A DNA stretch of 27,500 bases from Actinidia chinensis. Its lineage: Eukaryota; Streptophyta; Magnoliopsida; Ericales; Actinidiaceae. Numbering within the stretch: position 1 is the first letter of the stretch; each line of letters starts with the position of its first letter. The stretch covers positions 10,616,445-10,643,944 of the forward strand of contig CM018909.1 in NCBI GenBank assembly GCA_009663005.1, in the 5' to 3' direction. Below are positions 1 through 10,667 of the stretch, piece after piece. The position numbers and the translations under genes were made by a program. Below the pieces are notes generated by a model that saw only the letters and a list, made by a program, of their open reading frames with translations, was not told the origin of the DNA and ran no database searches.

Positions 1-225
1 TTTTTTCTTTATCCCCCCCCCCTTATCCCCCCGGTAACTTTAGTTAGGGGTCTAGGCCACCCCAAAATTATCCACCTTATCCACCTACTTCGTCATAAAT
101 GAACAATCCGGGGGCAGAAATTATCCGCCCCCAGATACGGTAGCCAAACGACCGGGGCAAAATATCCGGGGGGAAAATTATCTCCCCGCCTAATCCGGTA
201 GCCAAAACGGCCCCTTAGGGAAAAG
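1..225. repeat. GC-rich transposon-end-like repeat, truncated by the window edge
   Basis: Two related blocks occur: 139-158 (GGTAGCCAAACGACCGGGGC) and 195-214, whose reverse complement begins GGGGCCGTTTTGGC. They alternate with A/T-rich spacers flanked by runs of C or G. Terminal sequences of the GGGGCCGTTTGG type are common at the ends of small non-autonomous plant DNA transposons, so this is probably one end of such an element read on the minus strand. The other end and any target duplication lie outside the window, so the family cannot be fixed. Confidence 0.4.
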
Positions 226-330
226 GGAAGGAAAGAGACGAGAGTTGAAGAGTTTCTTTATTGTTTTTTCAAAATGGATCCTCATTTCCTTTCGTATTGC
301 ATTGAGTTTTTTCATAGCTTATCAACTGCT

Positions 331-470
331 GAATTATAAATATGGGATGTAATGAACTAATGGATATGCAGAATGTTAAGGATATATTTGGTAACGTTTT
401 AACATTTTTTATTAATCGTTTGAATTATGAATATGGGATAAAATGAACAAATGGATATGCAGAATACTAA
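331..470. repeat. 91-bp direct tandem duplication
   Basis: A block starting GAATTAT at 331 recurs at 422. Both copies share the run ATGGATATGCAGAAT near their ends. They differ by a few substitutions. The repeat sits in AT-rich non-coding sequence and no coding frame runs through it. Confidence 0.7.
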
Positions 471-750
471 AAAAAAAATTTGTTTTGTTTTAAATGAATT
501 TGATTTATTTTTATTATTATTATTATTTGTAGTGAATTTTTTTTAATTATTTTTTGGTCGAAATATTTTTTCGTTTTCTGGTTCGTTTCAATTAGAGTAA
601 TTGGAAAAGTAAAAAAAAAAAATCTAATAAAAAAATTAAAAATCCAAATTAATCAATTAATAATGACCCCTATCAACTTTTCTTATTCTAAATTCTTGAA
701 TTATTGTGTATCCCAATACTAATTGACCAAATGAGAACACTCTCATTACT
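471..750. other. AT-rich stretch with no gene seen
   Basis: Long A and T runs and no open frame of note. Nothing further can be supported. Confidence 0.6.
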
Positions 751-751
751 A

Positions 752-1000
752 GGGATGTCAATGGGGCGGGGACGGAGTTTGGTATCTCCGTCTCCGATCT
801 CCGAAATTTTTTTAAACCCCGATCCCCTCTCTAATTTCCTACGGGAATTTTGTTATACCCCCTCCCAGCCCCTAACGGGGACCGGGGATCCTTACCCCGA
901 ATCCGAATCCTGAAAAAAAATAAAAAAAACAAAAAGTATGAAAAATTTAAACGGCTACCGGATCTTGTAAAACTATACCCACCGCCGCCCCTTCCGCTGC
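752..1000 (+). repeat. GC-rich dispersed plant repeat, copy 1
   Basis: It starts with GGGATGTCAATGGGGCGGGG at 752-771 and continues with alternating runs of C/G and short A/T tracts up to the CCGAATCCGAATCC motif near 900. A related GC-rich block with GGGACGGG and GGGGCGGGGG motifs lies at 22148-22290. The right end is not seen and may have been cut by the retrotransposon that begins at about 1032. Short open frames here follow the repeat composition and are not taken as genes. Confidence 0.45.
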
Positions 1001-1026
1001 CGCAACCGCCACGAGAGCTACCCTGG

Positions 1027-1031
1027 ACTAG
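1027..1031. repeat. Possible left target duplication of element B (ACTAG)
   Basis: ACTAG directly precedes the left LTR. The right flank has ACTAA at 12117-12121, one base different. The exact LTR ends are not certain, so this pairing is tentative. Confidence 0.3.
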
Positions 1032-2455
1032 TAATTGGACTGCATAATTGTAGTGCAAACGCCGTTTGACCGACCTAAGTTGGCCCTAGTTTAGTTTAAT
1101 TATTTAATTTTATCTATATTGTACTTATATTCGTGTTTGAGACCATTGCAGGTTAAGGTTAATAAAAAATGAAGAAAAGAAGAGAAAAAGTTAAAATTGG
1201 GCAAAAATTCACTAACCGTTCGAATGGTCTTGCCTACAGTTCGAAACATGCGAGAGTTGAAAAGTGGAAAACCTTCTCAAATGTCCGATTGAGCTGATTT
1301 TTGACGCGTTTGAAAGAATATTTAAAGGGTTATAATTTTATGTCTAATAAGCATTGGCTGACTCGATTTATTTGAAAGTGGTCAAAATTAAGATAAACAT
1401 AACGGGACAAAAAAAAGAAATTGTGAGAGGAATCCTAATACGCTAGGATTCTATTTGGTTGCCTATAAACCTTTTTTCTGTCTTCTGAATGACGGATGCT
1501 TCGTTTAGGATTTCTTTCATCATTTTAGTTTAAATTTCATATATTCTTTAGATTTTATTTTATTTTTTGTAAAACCTTTAATGATTTATCAATTCAAAGT
1601 CAATTTTCATACAGTAATGTTTTCAATTTTTATTTACATGCTTGGCAGTTTTTCAAACTTAATTGATGTGAAGGTGATTTGGGATCATGGAGCACAATGT
1701 AGTATTTTGAGGTTCCACGATTTATTTTTTGATTTATTCTTCTCTTCTTTTCGTTTTGATACTTTCAAAAACTGGGGATGTCTATTATATTCGATAAATA
1801 TTCTTGTTATCGCATCGGATGATGCACTATCATGATTAAAACCAACAGATTTTGATACTTTCGAAAACTTGGAGTCCTATTATGTTCGATAATATTTTAT
1901 GGTGCAATCGAAGATGCACGGCTGATTTAAAACAATCAGATTTATTCCAATGTTAACGTTTATATATGAATTGTTGGACTCAGTATATATGCTGCCTTGT
2001 AATGTTTATACGGTGATTGGGTTCATTCTATTTAGCACGAATTGAAGATTGAAAAGACCAATTGTTTTTTTAAAAACTAAATCTTCTGAATCCGCGACTC
2101 ACGACGTAGTCCAAAAGATTTGAGTTATAAGAAGTCCCATTGAGATTCTGAGAACCTAATTGATGGATCAATAATTCTGAAGTCGTTTTTAATTAAGTTA
2201 AATTAATTTTGATTACATTTCTTAATTAGATTTAGTTTAGTCAACCAAATCCACAAAGAAAGAATTTTTATTTTTTTTTAGATTTCAATTCACATAATTT
2301 CTACTTGATCCGAGTAGGAACTCGAATAGTGCGAGTTGGGTGCGTATAAACTTATATTTAGGCTAGGTCCATTGGGAGAAACGATATCGGATTCGGTTTA
2401 TTATATGTCGCGAATCCGTAGACTTGCGTAAAGAATTGACTTCTGGAAGCGATTA
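1032..2455 (+). repeat. Left (5') LTR of element B
   Basis: It begins TAATTGGACTGCATAATTG, matching TGATTGGACGCATAATGG at the start of the right LTR. Shared landmarks include GAGACCATTGCAGGTTAAGG near 1140, AGTTCGAAACATGCGA near 1238, the GACTCACGACGTAGTC block at 2088-2112 and CTTCTGGAAGCGATTA at the end. An internal ~96-bp unit starting GATACTTTC is present twice (1758 and 1854) and both copies are also seen in the right LTR. Differences between the LTRs are mostly small indels. The end coordinate is uncertain by some bases. Confidence 0.65.
1758..1945 (+). repeat. Two ~96-bp tandem units inside the left LTR of element B
   Basis: Each unit begins GATACTTTC, contains a CTATTAT...TTCGATAA core and a GATGCAC block, and ends near AACAATCAGATTT or AACCAACAGATTTT. 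The right LTR shows the same pair at about 11415-11600. The duplication therefore predates insertion of the element. Confidence 0.6.
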
Positions 2456-2461
2456 AATTTT

Positions 2462-2479
2462 TGGTGTCAGTTGCCGGGG
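2462..2479 (+). other. Primer-binding-like site of element B
   Basis: TGGTGTCAGTTGCCGGGG lies a few bases after the left LTR. It resembles the TGGCGCCGTTG-type primer-binding site, complementary to the 3' end of tRNA-Asp, found in several plant Ty3/gypsy lineages. Position and similarity agree; the match is imperfect. Confidence 0.5.
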
Positions 2480-3960
2480 GAAAAAGGCCGGGTGAGCACT
2501 AGAAAGTTGTGGGGGAAGAGTAATTGTGAATTAAATTTCCTCAATCTACCCTGAATGGGAATTTCAGCTTAGGCCATGGGTAAACTTCGTTTATTATATT
2601 TTTAATTAATGTTTGAAAAAAAAAAATTGTGATAGACCTTTGAAAATATTTTTGAGTACCACAGCCTAATTACAGATGTAAATTGGTATAACTCTTTCAC
2701 ATACTCACCTTTCCAGCCCGCGTGGTTTAGAATTTGTATATGATGAAGCCATGTCTTTTATATTCAGTCATAGCCACATAGTGACTGAATGTGGTCCCTA
2801 CGGCTCCATGAGTTTTTTTGAGTTTATTCGAAAATATATTAAAAAATGTTACTCAAGAATCTCAGGAATTTTGTATACAATGAGGCATGTCCTTTATACT
2901 TGTTAGTCATACCCATCTTGCGACTGAATGTTCTCAGGCTCATAGTTTCCGGAATTTATTCACATATGGTAATGAAACTCACCCAACTCCTCTTTGGACC
3001 CAAGAACCATGGGTAGAGAATTAATATGTCATGTCTTTCTTCCCATTAATATTGCTCCTCCTAAATAACCCCCATCTTATCATGCACCCTCTGTTGCATC
3101 ATTGTGCCAATACCATTTCTGCACATCTACTCACAACAGATACAATATCAACCTCCACATTGGAGGAATGAGGATAACGAGTTTGCGCACGAAGGTCACC
3201 ATTTGGAACAATCACATTGGAGACGTAACCATCAGTCATACAGCTTGAACACAATTAGGGAATATGAACTCGTTCCTGAGAATTTAATAATTGCACAACA
3301 AAAACTCAAGGGCGATTCGCCGCCCAACCCCACAAAACCCTAGGCGATGCAATTGCATAAAGAAATACATTAGTCAGTACAAGCAATCACAGCCCCTTCA
3401 CAAGTGAAAGGAAATCATAAAATTATTTTACCAAAAGGTAAAGCTTGGGGAGGATGAGTCTAGGGAGTTAGATATCGAGATTGAGAGAAAAAATAAGGAG
3501 TGTAGATTTTTTATAAGAAAGATAATGGTGAGGGGTGTGAAGCATATAGTGAACCCAATAATTTTGACGGTTGAGATCATCTGCGAGGATCACGAAACTC
3601 TTGCACAAGATTTAGTCCCACCATCTAAAAAGTTTATCATGGGCGGACAAAGTTGAGTGTTTGATTGTCTAACTAAATCCTCCATTAACGTAGGGTTAAT
3701 GATTTTCTTGGTGTTGAAAAATTTAATGAGGTGATGATCCTATTCTCATTCATGTCCATAATGTCAAAACTACAACTTTTTAAAAATGGATTAGTGGTAG
3801 AAAAACAATATCAAGGCGCGCCTCAAAATACAAAAATTCAAAAGTATCTGATCATCTGGTAGGTAGGATGCAATTTTGTTAAAGAATCAAGTTGGGAATT
3901 TTTTTAAATTTTTCATCAGTTTAACTCTAGTTGGGGGAGAGGGTATTGTCTCAATATTTT
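2480..3960 (+). other. Leader-side interior of element B, no recognised domains
   Basis: This stretch holds a diverged tandem duplication (2735-2950) and one 80-codon open frame (3104-3343) rich in His, Gln, Arg and Glu (for example PHWRNEDNEF). No zinc knuckle, protease or reverse transcriptase motif is visible in it. It could be the decayed start of a gag-like reading frame, because it lies between the primer site and the rest of the interior, but there is no positive motif. A purine-rich CTAGTTGGGGGAGAGGG block lies near 3930. Confidence 0.35.
2735..2950 (+). repeat. Diverged ~130-bp tandem duplication
   Basis: The blocks TGATGAAGCCATGTCTTTTA (near 2740) and AATGAGGCATGTCCTTTATA (near 2880) begin two copies that both continue through TAGTCAT or CAGTCAT and GTGACTGAATG or GCGACTGAATG to a CTCATAGTTT or CTCCATGAGTTT end. 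The similarity is clear but broken by indels. Confidence 0.55.
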
Positions 3961-3989
3961 ACTTTTCCTCCTTCGTGTCGTTTTATTAT

Positions 3990-4025
3990 TACTAGTAATT
4001 GCCCGTGCAGGGCACTATTAAAAAA
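3990..4025. other. Short hairpin of a type seen at transposon ends
   Basis: ACTAGTAATTGCCCGTGCAG is followed by GGCACTATTAAAA, giving a TGCCCGTGCAGGGCA hairpin. CCCGTGC/GCACGGG hairpins occur at the ends of many plant Helitrons. No matching opposite terminus with CTRR was found, so this is only a candidate. Confidence 0.25.
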
Positions 4026-6140
4026 AAAAGACCACCTCTTAAAGTGTATTCATTAGAGTTTTACTTTATTTTTTGTCCTCACTTATGATCAATTGTTTTT
4101 GATTTTATGAGATGGTTTCGACGATTTAGCCTGTTATTCGTGAGTTTTAATTTGGTTTCAAGTTTTGGGCATCTGGGGCTGTGTGTTGTTGATCAGGAAA
4201 AGGCCAAGTCTCGCTTCCTCGGAAAAGAATTTGATAATTATTTTCGTAATTGAAGGAGAAAGAGAAATGAAGAAATCCCACTCAGAAAAACATGCATAAG
4301 TGATTTAGAGAGACAACATGGGACTAACATTTTTTTTTTTTTTAATCAATTCAACCAAAAATAACTATCTCTTTATTTGAAAACCCATTTTGAAACCAAT
4401 ATTGAGTCAAACTTTTCAACAATCCCACATCCCTTTAACAATTTTGAATTATTCTATTAATTCTTCACATGGGTAGACCCTTACAATTTGTGTGCACTAC
4501 AAAACTTAATTTTTTTAAAATGGTGCTCATTGAAATAATGGATTTTCTTTTTATAAACCAAAAAATATCCTTTCACATTTGGGCATGCAGTTCTCGTTAT
4601 CGTTGTCTTTTTATGGATTTTTTTCACTCTTCTAGTGTTTATGTTTCGCTCAGCCAAAAAAAAAAAAGAGGAAATAGTAAAAGAAATTATATAAAATGAT
4701 TCTTACCTTTTTAGGTTTAAGATTCACAGAAAGCAGTTTTTAATTTGTTTTTGGTATTCCAAAAATTCAAACATGGACGCGAGTCGTCTCAAGGGTTATT
4801 GATTAATACATAGAACTGCAACACAAAATGATTTTATTAAATTATTGATCGTTGGTTTTTTGGTTAACTATACTTGACTCCTTAAAGTATTAACGATTTC
4901 CGCTTTGGCCTTAAACAATTTTTTTTGTAAATTTGAACGTTAAACCCTGAACCTTATTTTTTCTCACTTATAAAACAATATTTCTTAACTTTATCAAAAT
5001 CAATTGTGAGTAAGATAAACACAGTAGTACACATGTCAGACAACAAATAATGCCAAATATCAAATATTATTTTATAAAAAAGATATTCATAATTATCAAA
5101 ACAAATTAGATTTAATTGAGTTGTTAAAAAAATACTTTGATGAAATTTTAACAAAATTTTGCTAAAAAGGTAGACTCCACAAATTTGATACAACTGTTGT
5201 TTTTTTACTGCAAGAAAACAGAAGGAAAAAATATTGCTTGCTAAAAAGATTGTATTTGATTTCTCAGACCACCAAAAAATTCAAACCAAATTGGACAAAT
5301 CCATGAGAATTAGAAAAAAAAACGCATAATTCTAATCTATTCTGTGTCGGCAGAGGTAATAAACACATTCAACTTTAAAAAAAACTTGTCCTTGTAACAA
5401 TTTCATGAAAGACGTATAGACCTTATCTTCAATAATCACACAAAAAAATCACTCCAAAGAATCTCACCGAGAAAATCACTCCAAAGGAATCTCAACATCG
5501 GTGAGATGAGAGACTAAAGTAAAAAGAGTTAAACAAACTCCACAAAGGAACTGGCGTTGCTAACGTGGACTTCCATTCTTTTTTTTTTCTTTGGGAAATG
5601 GACGTATACTAACCCCCCCCCCCCCCCCCCCCACACCCGTTTCCTACTACTCACACAGACACACTCACACATATGCGAATCCCCAATGCCACCCAAAAAG
5701 GCGAATAACATTAACCTGATAAAAAGAATATATATTGGAGGCAGATTACAAGTATTAAAGCGCACACAATAACATATGAACTATACATTCCGAGTTCAAA
5801 TTCACAGAAAAACACACATAGAGACCAAAACAATGGATGGTGTGAAACGGGAATGCCTCTGTGAGAATTAGTAAGTTTTTTTGTGTGTGACTAATGCCCA
5901 AAAATAGGCCAATAGGCAATAGGACAAAATGAGATACAAAATATAGGCATTAAAATTACATTCAGTCAAGCCCTTGGTACCGAAAAACTAATCCAACCCA
6001 ATACATAAGATGAAAATTGGGAAAATGTTAAAAACACCCATGCAAGAACACAACTCCTGAAGTGATTCGAAAGAGAACCAAACCAAACTGGCCTAAATAG
6101 CATGAAAACTAAACGTGGCTAGATAGATAATAGCCATAAA
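4026..6140. other. AT-rich interior with simple repeats, no gene seen
   Basis: The stretch has many A and T runs and a 20-base C run at 5613-5632 followed by CA-rich sequence. Open frames here are short and made of low-complexity residues. No splice-supported exon or protein motif was found on either strand. Confidence 0.5.
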
Positions 6141-6239
6141 GGTTATTGACACATTCTATCAAAATGTAGATGCCCAGCGAAAATAGACAAAAAGCCTGCA
6201 GAAAAAACAGGAGAACCACTGACGATCATTTGAACTCCA

Positions 6240-6345
6240 GCAGGACAGAGACAGAGACAGAGAGGGAGGGAGGGGGAGAGAAAGATAGAAAGAAAGACAC
6301 AGGATACAGATATATAGGCGAGGGAGAGAGAGGGGTGATGCAATG
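6240..6345. repeat. GA-rich microsatellite
   Basis: Irregular GACAGA, GAGGGAGG and GAAAGA repeats cover this stretch. The overlapping open frames on both strands consist only of the translated repeat. Confidence 0.75.
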
Positions 6346-6629
6346 TCAATGTGATGAATAAATGCAAATATCTAAACAATACAGATGGACTAAACAGAGG
6401 AGAGAAATAGTACTTCATTCTGAAGTCCCTCAGCTTATGATATAAATCACAGACAAATAGAAGAAAGGCCTTTCAATGTTGTCTCTTTCCAAAAACAGCA
6501 CCAGGAAATTGCGATTCATTTCCCACACAAGAACCATTAATTTTTTTTTTGCAAAAACTCCATCAAAAAATAGACCCAGAAAATCATATTCAAATCACCT
6601 AAAATCCATAAATTTTTAGGAAAATGCAG

Positions 6630-6863
6630 TCAGAATAGGTTCCATGAGTGATTCGAACAAACCTGCCCCCAAAATGGGCTGAGAGCAATAGAGAGCGAGA
6701 GCGGGGGGGGGGGGGGGGGGGGGGAGTGGTGGCGCCAATGGAGAGTGTGAGATGAAAATGACTGGAATGGAGAGGTGAGTGAATGACCGCGCTTAGAGAT
6801 AGAGAAGGCGGGTGAGCGACAGAGAGAGGCTGGAGTGAAACCGGCTGCTGATGGAAAATCCAT
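6630..6863 (-). CDS. Possible first exon encoding a chloroplast-transit-peptide-like N terminus
   Basis: On the minus strand an ATG at 6863 opens a frame beginning MDFPSAAGFTPASLCRSPAF. It is rich in Ser, Thr, Arg and Pro and poor in acidic residues, as in plastid transit peptides. About 45 residues in, the frame enters a run of 22 C on this strand (6703-6724 as G on the + strand), so its length and everything after it depend on an uncertain base count. CAG followed by GTTTGT near 6660 would make a fair 5' splice site. Sequence upstream (6864-6960) is CT-rich on the minus strand, as in a plant 5' leader. No downstream exon was recognised, so this may be a relict or a captured fragment inside element B. 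The function is unknown, and a chance frame cannot be excluded. Confidence 0.3.
   Translation of the reverse strand: MDFPSAAGFTPASLCRSPAFSISKRGHSLTSPFQSFSSHTLHWRHHSPPPPPPPLSLSIALSPFWGQVCSNHSWNLF
6703..6724. repeat. 22-base G run
   Basis: An uninterrupted G run, preceded by GAGAGCGAGAGC. Its length is likely to be unreliable and it decides the reading frame of the candidate exon on the opposite strand. Confidence 0.8.
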
Positions 6864-6959
6864 CTCTCTGCTTGTAGTCAGAAGTCAGAACATCCCACGA
6901 CTCTCTCTTGAGCCGATGTGAGAGGTGTAGAGGTGGGAGAGGCCGTAGTTAACCGGCTG

Positions 6960-8160
6960 ATGATGTGTTTGTCGTGTGTTTTCTAAAATAAATCTTTTTA
7001 TTGAACCGTTTGCCCTAAAACCAAAATCACCTCAGCCGTTTAGATTAACGAAGTGATATTTGGGAGCCCCCGAAAAAATATTTGAGCCGTTGGATCAACT
7101 CAAAGGAATTTGAGCCGTAGATAGCGAGCAGATAGATTTGGATTCAAACATAGTCATGATTTATATATAGATTTATTTATTTTTATTTTTTATTTTTTAC
7201 AGTCACGAGAATGACTCCATCGCTAGTTGGGGGCGAGTACTTCGCAGAATTTTTATTTTTATGATAATTTAGTTAGTTTCAGGATAGCTTTATTTTTCAT
7301 TAAAAAAAATTGCTAAAAAAAGATCTTGTTAACTTGTTTTGGCTGTTGATAGCAGATTTATTTTCTATTTCATGGCATCCGAAAACAGGTTTGTTTCTGG
7401 TTTCTCAAATTTATGGTGACTGTTCGCATTACATGGTTATAATCTGATTTTCAATATAGTATAAATGTGTGGAGAATTCTTAATTTTTGGCGACCAAAAC
7501 TGAATCATTGTATTTATTTTCAAAGAAATCGAAGCCTTGCGTGACTTTGATAATATGATGTTAAAACGGATTATCATGTTAATTCGGTCTTGCATGCATG
7601 ATACTGTACTGTCTGCTGCCTATATAAGAGAGAAAGGATCACATCACCGCCGCAGAGTGGTAGTTTTAAAGTGAAAGTGTATAACTTTACATGACTGCAT
7701 CCATTAAAGTGAAGATTATACCTGATGAGGTCTAGAGCCAAAATATTTTTGTGAGGATTTTACCCTTACTCAGAAAAGTTTGTTGAACTTTATTCTTTGG
7801 ATAGCTTTCACTTTTTTTTTTGGTTTACATGCTAGTGTGATAAGTTGGAATATTTGAAACATTTTACATGTTGTACAGTTATTTTGGATTTCATTACATT
7901 GAGCATTCACATATATCTTCTTTTCTGTTATTTTTTTCGGTAATTGTACATAAAAAGATCTCAAAAAGCGCATTATCTGGAGTGAAGTTTGTGAGAAGTT
8001 GAGATGCCAAAGGAAGAGAGAAAGAAAAAACAAATTAAGGAGTTCAAAGTTGAAAATTGTGAAAAAAGAGGAGACAATACAGTTCAGCGAATGCACAAGT
8101 CGATATGGCCTCAAAATCCGAAAGTGCACACGTCTTTAATTATTGCTATGTAAAAGTCAT
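6960..8160. other. AT-rich non-coding stretch, no gene seen
   Basis: AGCCGTTGGATC-type motifs occur around 7088, and a TATATAAGAG box lies at 7621 with no coding frame behind it. The minus-strand open frame in 7770-8129 is hydrophobic and Lys/Phe-rich, as expected from AT-rich sequence, and shows no domain. Nothing else can be supported. Confidence 0.5.
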
Positions 8161-8239
8161 CAAGTCAAAATTCACAACACTGGTGCATTATGGATTACAC
8201 ATAAGTGTAAGGTATAGATCTTAATTAGCACTTTGCGGA

Positions 8240-10110
8240 CTTAGATTAGATAAGTCGATTTTAGGTAAATTTTTGGTTGATAGATATTTTGTGTGTGTTT
8301 TGTGGTTAAAAGAGCAAAAAGAGATTAAAGAACAAGAAAATCAACAAATCTCGACCGGTCAGCAAAAAAAAGATCGAAATCAAACGCCTTACCTCCAACC
8401 GAGTCCAGCCTTTCCAACGGTCGGGCAGTGATCAGTGGCCGAATTTAGGAAGGATAATGAGATTCAATTCAGGGATGACAACAAGTATTGGCAAGCCAAA
8501 GTCAAACAAATGGTCCTCTCTCCCGTGCTCTTCTCCAAGCAGCCCATCCAAAGTCAAATAAAGGGTCCTCTATCCCGTGCTCTTTTCATCCATCAAAAGC
8601 CAATCCAAAGTCAAACAAAATGGCTCTTTCTTCACCGTGTTCTTTCCCCCATCTTCTTCTTGGATTCTTCCTTATTCTTTTCTAAAAAGGAGGATGAGGG
8701 GAGGCCTAAGAGGAGGAGTTTTTGGGAGAGAAGAAGAGGCAAAAAGAGAGTTTTGGCAAAAAAAAAAGCTTTCATAGAATTTGAGGGTTGTTTTTGGAGA
8801 AAAAAAGAGAAAGTTTAGATAGATTTTGAGTTTGAAATTTAGTTTTTTAGTTTTGAAGATCTCTCTCTCTCATAGTGTAGTTCAATATTGTTTTAGTTTA
8901 CAAAGTTCTATAATTTTTACTTATATGTCATCTCGAATAGTTTTATGCTTATAATAGATAATTAACTTTATATTATCGACTTATCGAAAACCACCACAAT
9001 GGATGATTTCTTTCGCCATGACGGACGGTTTTATCACTTTATTTATCGCTTTATTTTTTATCGCTTACTGAAACCACCACAATGGACGGTTATTTAGCCA
9101 TGCCGGACGGTATGATTGCTTAATTATCACTTATATTTTTTTTTATTGAAAATGGCTGGGTTAAAATTTTCTTATCATTTCTGTTAAGTTCTTATTTTAT
9201 TGTTTCCACTGCATTATGGTTGCTCACTCTCGATTTAATCTGCCTTTTATTATTTATTAGTTGATTTAGGTCTTTTACTTATTTGGGCTTCTCTCTCTTT
9301 AAGATTTGGTTATATATTAATAGTATCTAAATTGTGTAAATTGTATTTTTTTTTAAAGTTGATTTAATTTAACTATTTTAAAGATTTCATAAATGAAGAT
9401 GAAGTAAGCTAAATTTTATATTGGGTTGATTGTGCAAAAATGGTTGAAGGTCTTGGATGAAAAAAGGATTTGAGATTTTGGGTTTAAAGGTTATATATTC
9501 AGTTTTTTTCATTCTTTATTTCATTGTTCTTATAAATTATTGAAAACTTGGATGATGATTATGTTCGGCAATACTTAGCATAAGCCTAGTCTTAGTATAA
9601 GTATTGCGTGGAATCGATGGTATTCATCCTTGACTATAATAACCAGATCTAATCTAGAAAATGAAAGTTTTAAAGAACAAGGGGTTTTATGCTAAATATT
9701 CCGAATCCGAGACTCACGACGGAGTCGAAGGATTTGAGTTATAACATCCTCACCTTTAGAATTCCAAGACACCAAAATCGATTGGAACGACCAACCCCGA
9801 GTAACTTCACATTAATTTAAAAAATAATTTCATTCAAGCCTTTATTTATTTGTATTTGTTCAAACAGTTGAGAACTCGAACAAATTCCAAAAACACAATC
9901 AGCATTTTTATTTTTTTTTTTAGAAATATTTGTTCATCCTTTGTGAGTAATGTGAGAGGAATCTTTTCCTTTCAGTCTTGATCACACAAACTCCCTGGGG
10001 AATCGACCTCGTACTCAAGTTATACTACTCCGCCGGCCTTTACTCTTGGAGGTCTATATCAAGCGCACAGTTTGGCCGAGAGATCAATTAACCGTGAACA
10101 TTCTTTCGTG
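8240..10110 (+). repeat. Diverged LTR-like relative of the element B LTRs
   Basis: The order of features matches the element B LTRs: an A-rich AAGAGCAAAAAGAGA start region, CT-rich and A-rich middle parts, a GAAAACTTGGATGATGATTATGTTCGG block near 9541, GAATCCGAGACTCACGACGG at 9703, and an end with CTCCCTGGGGAATCGACC near 9990. The last motif is typical of the 3' part of several plant Ty3/gypsy LTRs. Overall identity to the B LTRs is much lower than between the two B LTRs. It could be a solo LTR or one end of a nested element. A 10-bp direct repeat CACTTTGCGG lies at 8229-8238 and 10139-10148 but does not sit cleanly at TG...CA ends. Boundaries are approximate. Confidence 0.45.
8497..8650 (+). 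repeat. Three ~52-57-bp tandem units
   Basis: Units begin CAAAGTCAAA at 8497, 8549 and 8606 and continue through a TCCTCTCTCCCGTGCTCTT-like block. The unit explains the overlapping open frames in three phases here, so none of those is called as a gene. Confidence 0.75.
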
Positions 10111-10148
10111 AAAAATTATGCCAAGTCGATACACTTAACACTTTGCGG

Positions 10149-10650
10149 TTTTAAAACTGGGATTACTTTCCCCCTTCTGCATTATTTTTAACGTACTATA
10201 TAACGAGCAATTCTTTGAGAGAAACTTGTGTGTTCTATTGTGGAGCGTGTATGACTTGGGAGTTTTGAATCTTTAAATTTTTTGAGAATGTCGGTTGTTT
10301 TATGGGATGGTAAGGGCCTAAAATTTAGGGAATCGGCTCTACCAACTTCACACTTGAATTCTCTCGTTTATATTGCACTGACGGTTGAGTAGACTTTATT
10401 TAGCATGTTGGGTTGATTTGAATTCTTGCATTGTATTGTTATTGAGAAGCTCTATTAGTAAATTCTTTTTGATCTATTTGCATGAGGAATATTTGTGGGT
10501 ATCATCACTGGAAGCCTCACGCGACATTCAATCGCATCCACTAGTGGGAAACCTAGGGGTTTAAAGGCTTGGATGCATACGCTACTGTATTGGGACTCTC
10601 ACGAAAAGGAGATATTATCTTTTATTGTTAATTTTTTTAGGGAACTAGCA
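10149..10650 (+). other. 3' non-coding interior of element B
   Basis: Between the LTR-like relative and the purine tract there is no open frame and no protein motif. The stretch GGGAACTAGCAAAAGG before the purine tract is of a kind often found just upstream of the 3' LTR in plant Ty3/gypsy elements. Confidence 0.4.
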
Positions 10651-10667
10651 AAAGGTTAGGTAGGGGG
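10651..10667 (+). other. Polypurine tract of element B
   Basis: AAAGGTTAGGTAGGGGG ends directly before the TGATTGG start of the right LTR, where a plus-strand primer tract is expected. Confidence 0.55.

Noticed and set aside
1581..1835. 84-codon hydrophobic frame in the left LTR of element B
   Set aside because: It is not kept in the right LTR and overlaps the ~96-bp tandem units.
5529..5772. Overlapping open frames on both strands around the C run
   Set aside because: They are made by the 20-base C run and CA-rich sequence, show no domain, and depend on the homopolymer length.
6143..6418. Long frames on both strands across the GA-rich microsatellite
   Set aside because: Translation gives only repeat-derived Ser/Leu or Arg/Glu/Lys runs.
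3990..8160. A complete Helitron starting at the CCCGTGC hairpin
   Set aside because: No matching CTRR terminus with its own hairpin was found and no helicase-like frame is present.
8435..8818. 127-codon + strand frame
   Set aside because: It runs through the triple tandem unit and a purine-rich LTR-like stretch; overlapping frames in the other phases look the same, and no domain is visible.
8229..10148. CACTTTGCGG direct repeat as a target duplication of the LTR-like relative
   Set aside because: At 10 bp it is longer than the usual 5 bp, and the adjacent bases do not give TG...CA termini.
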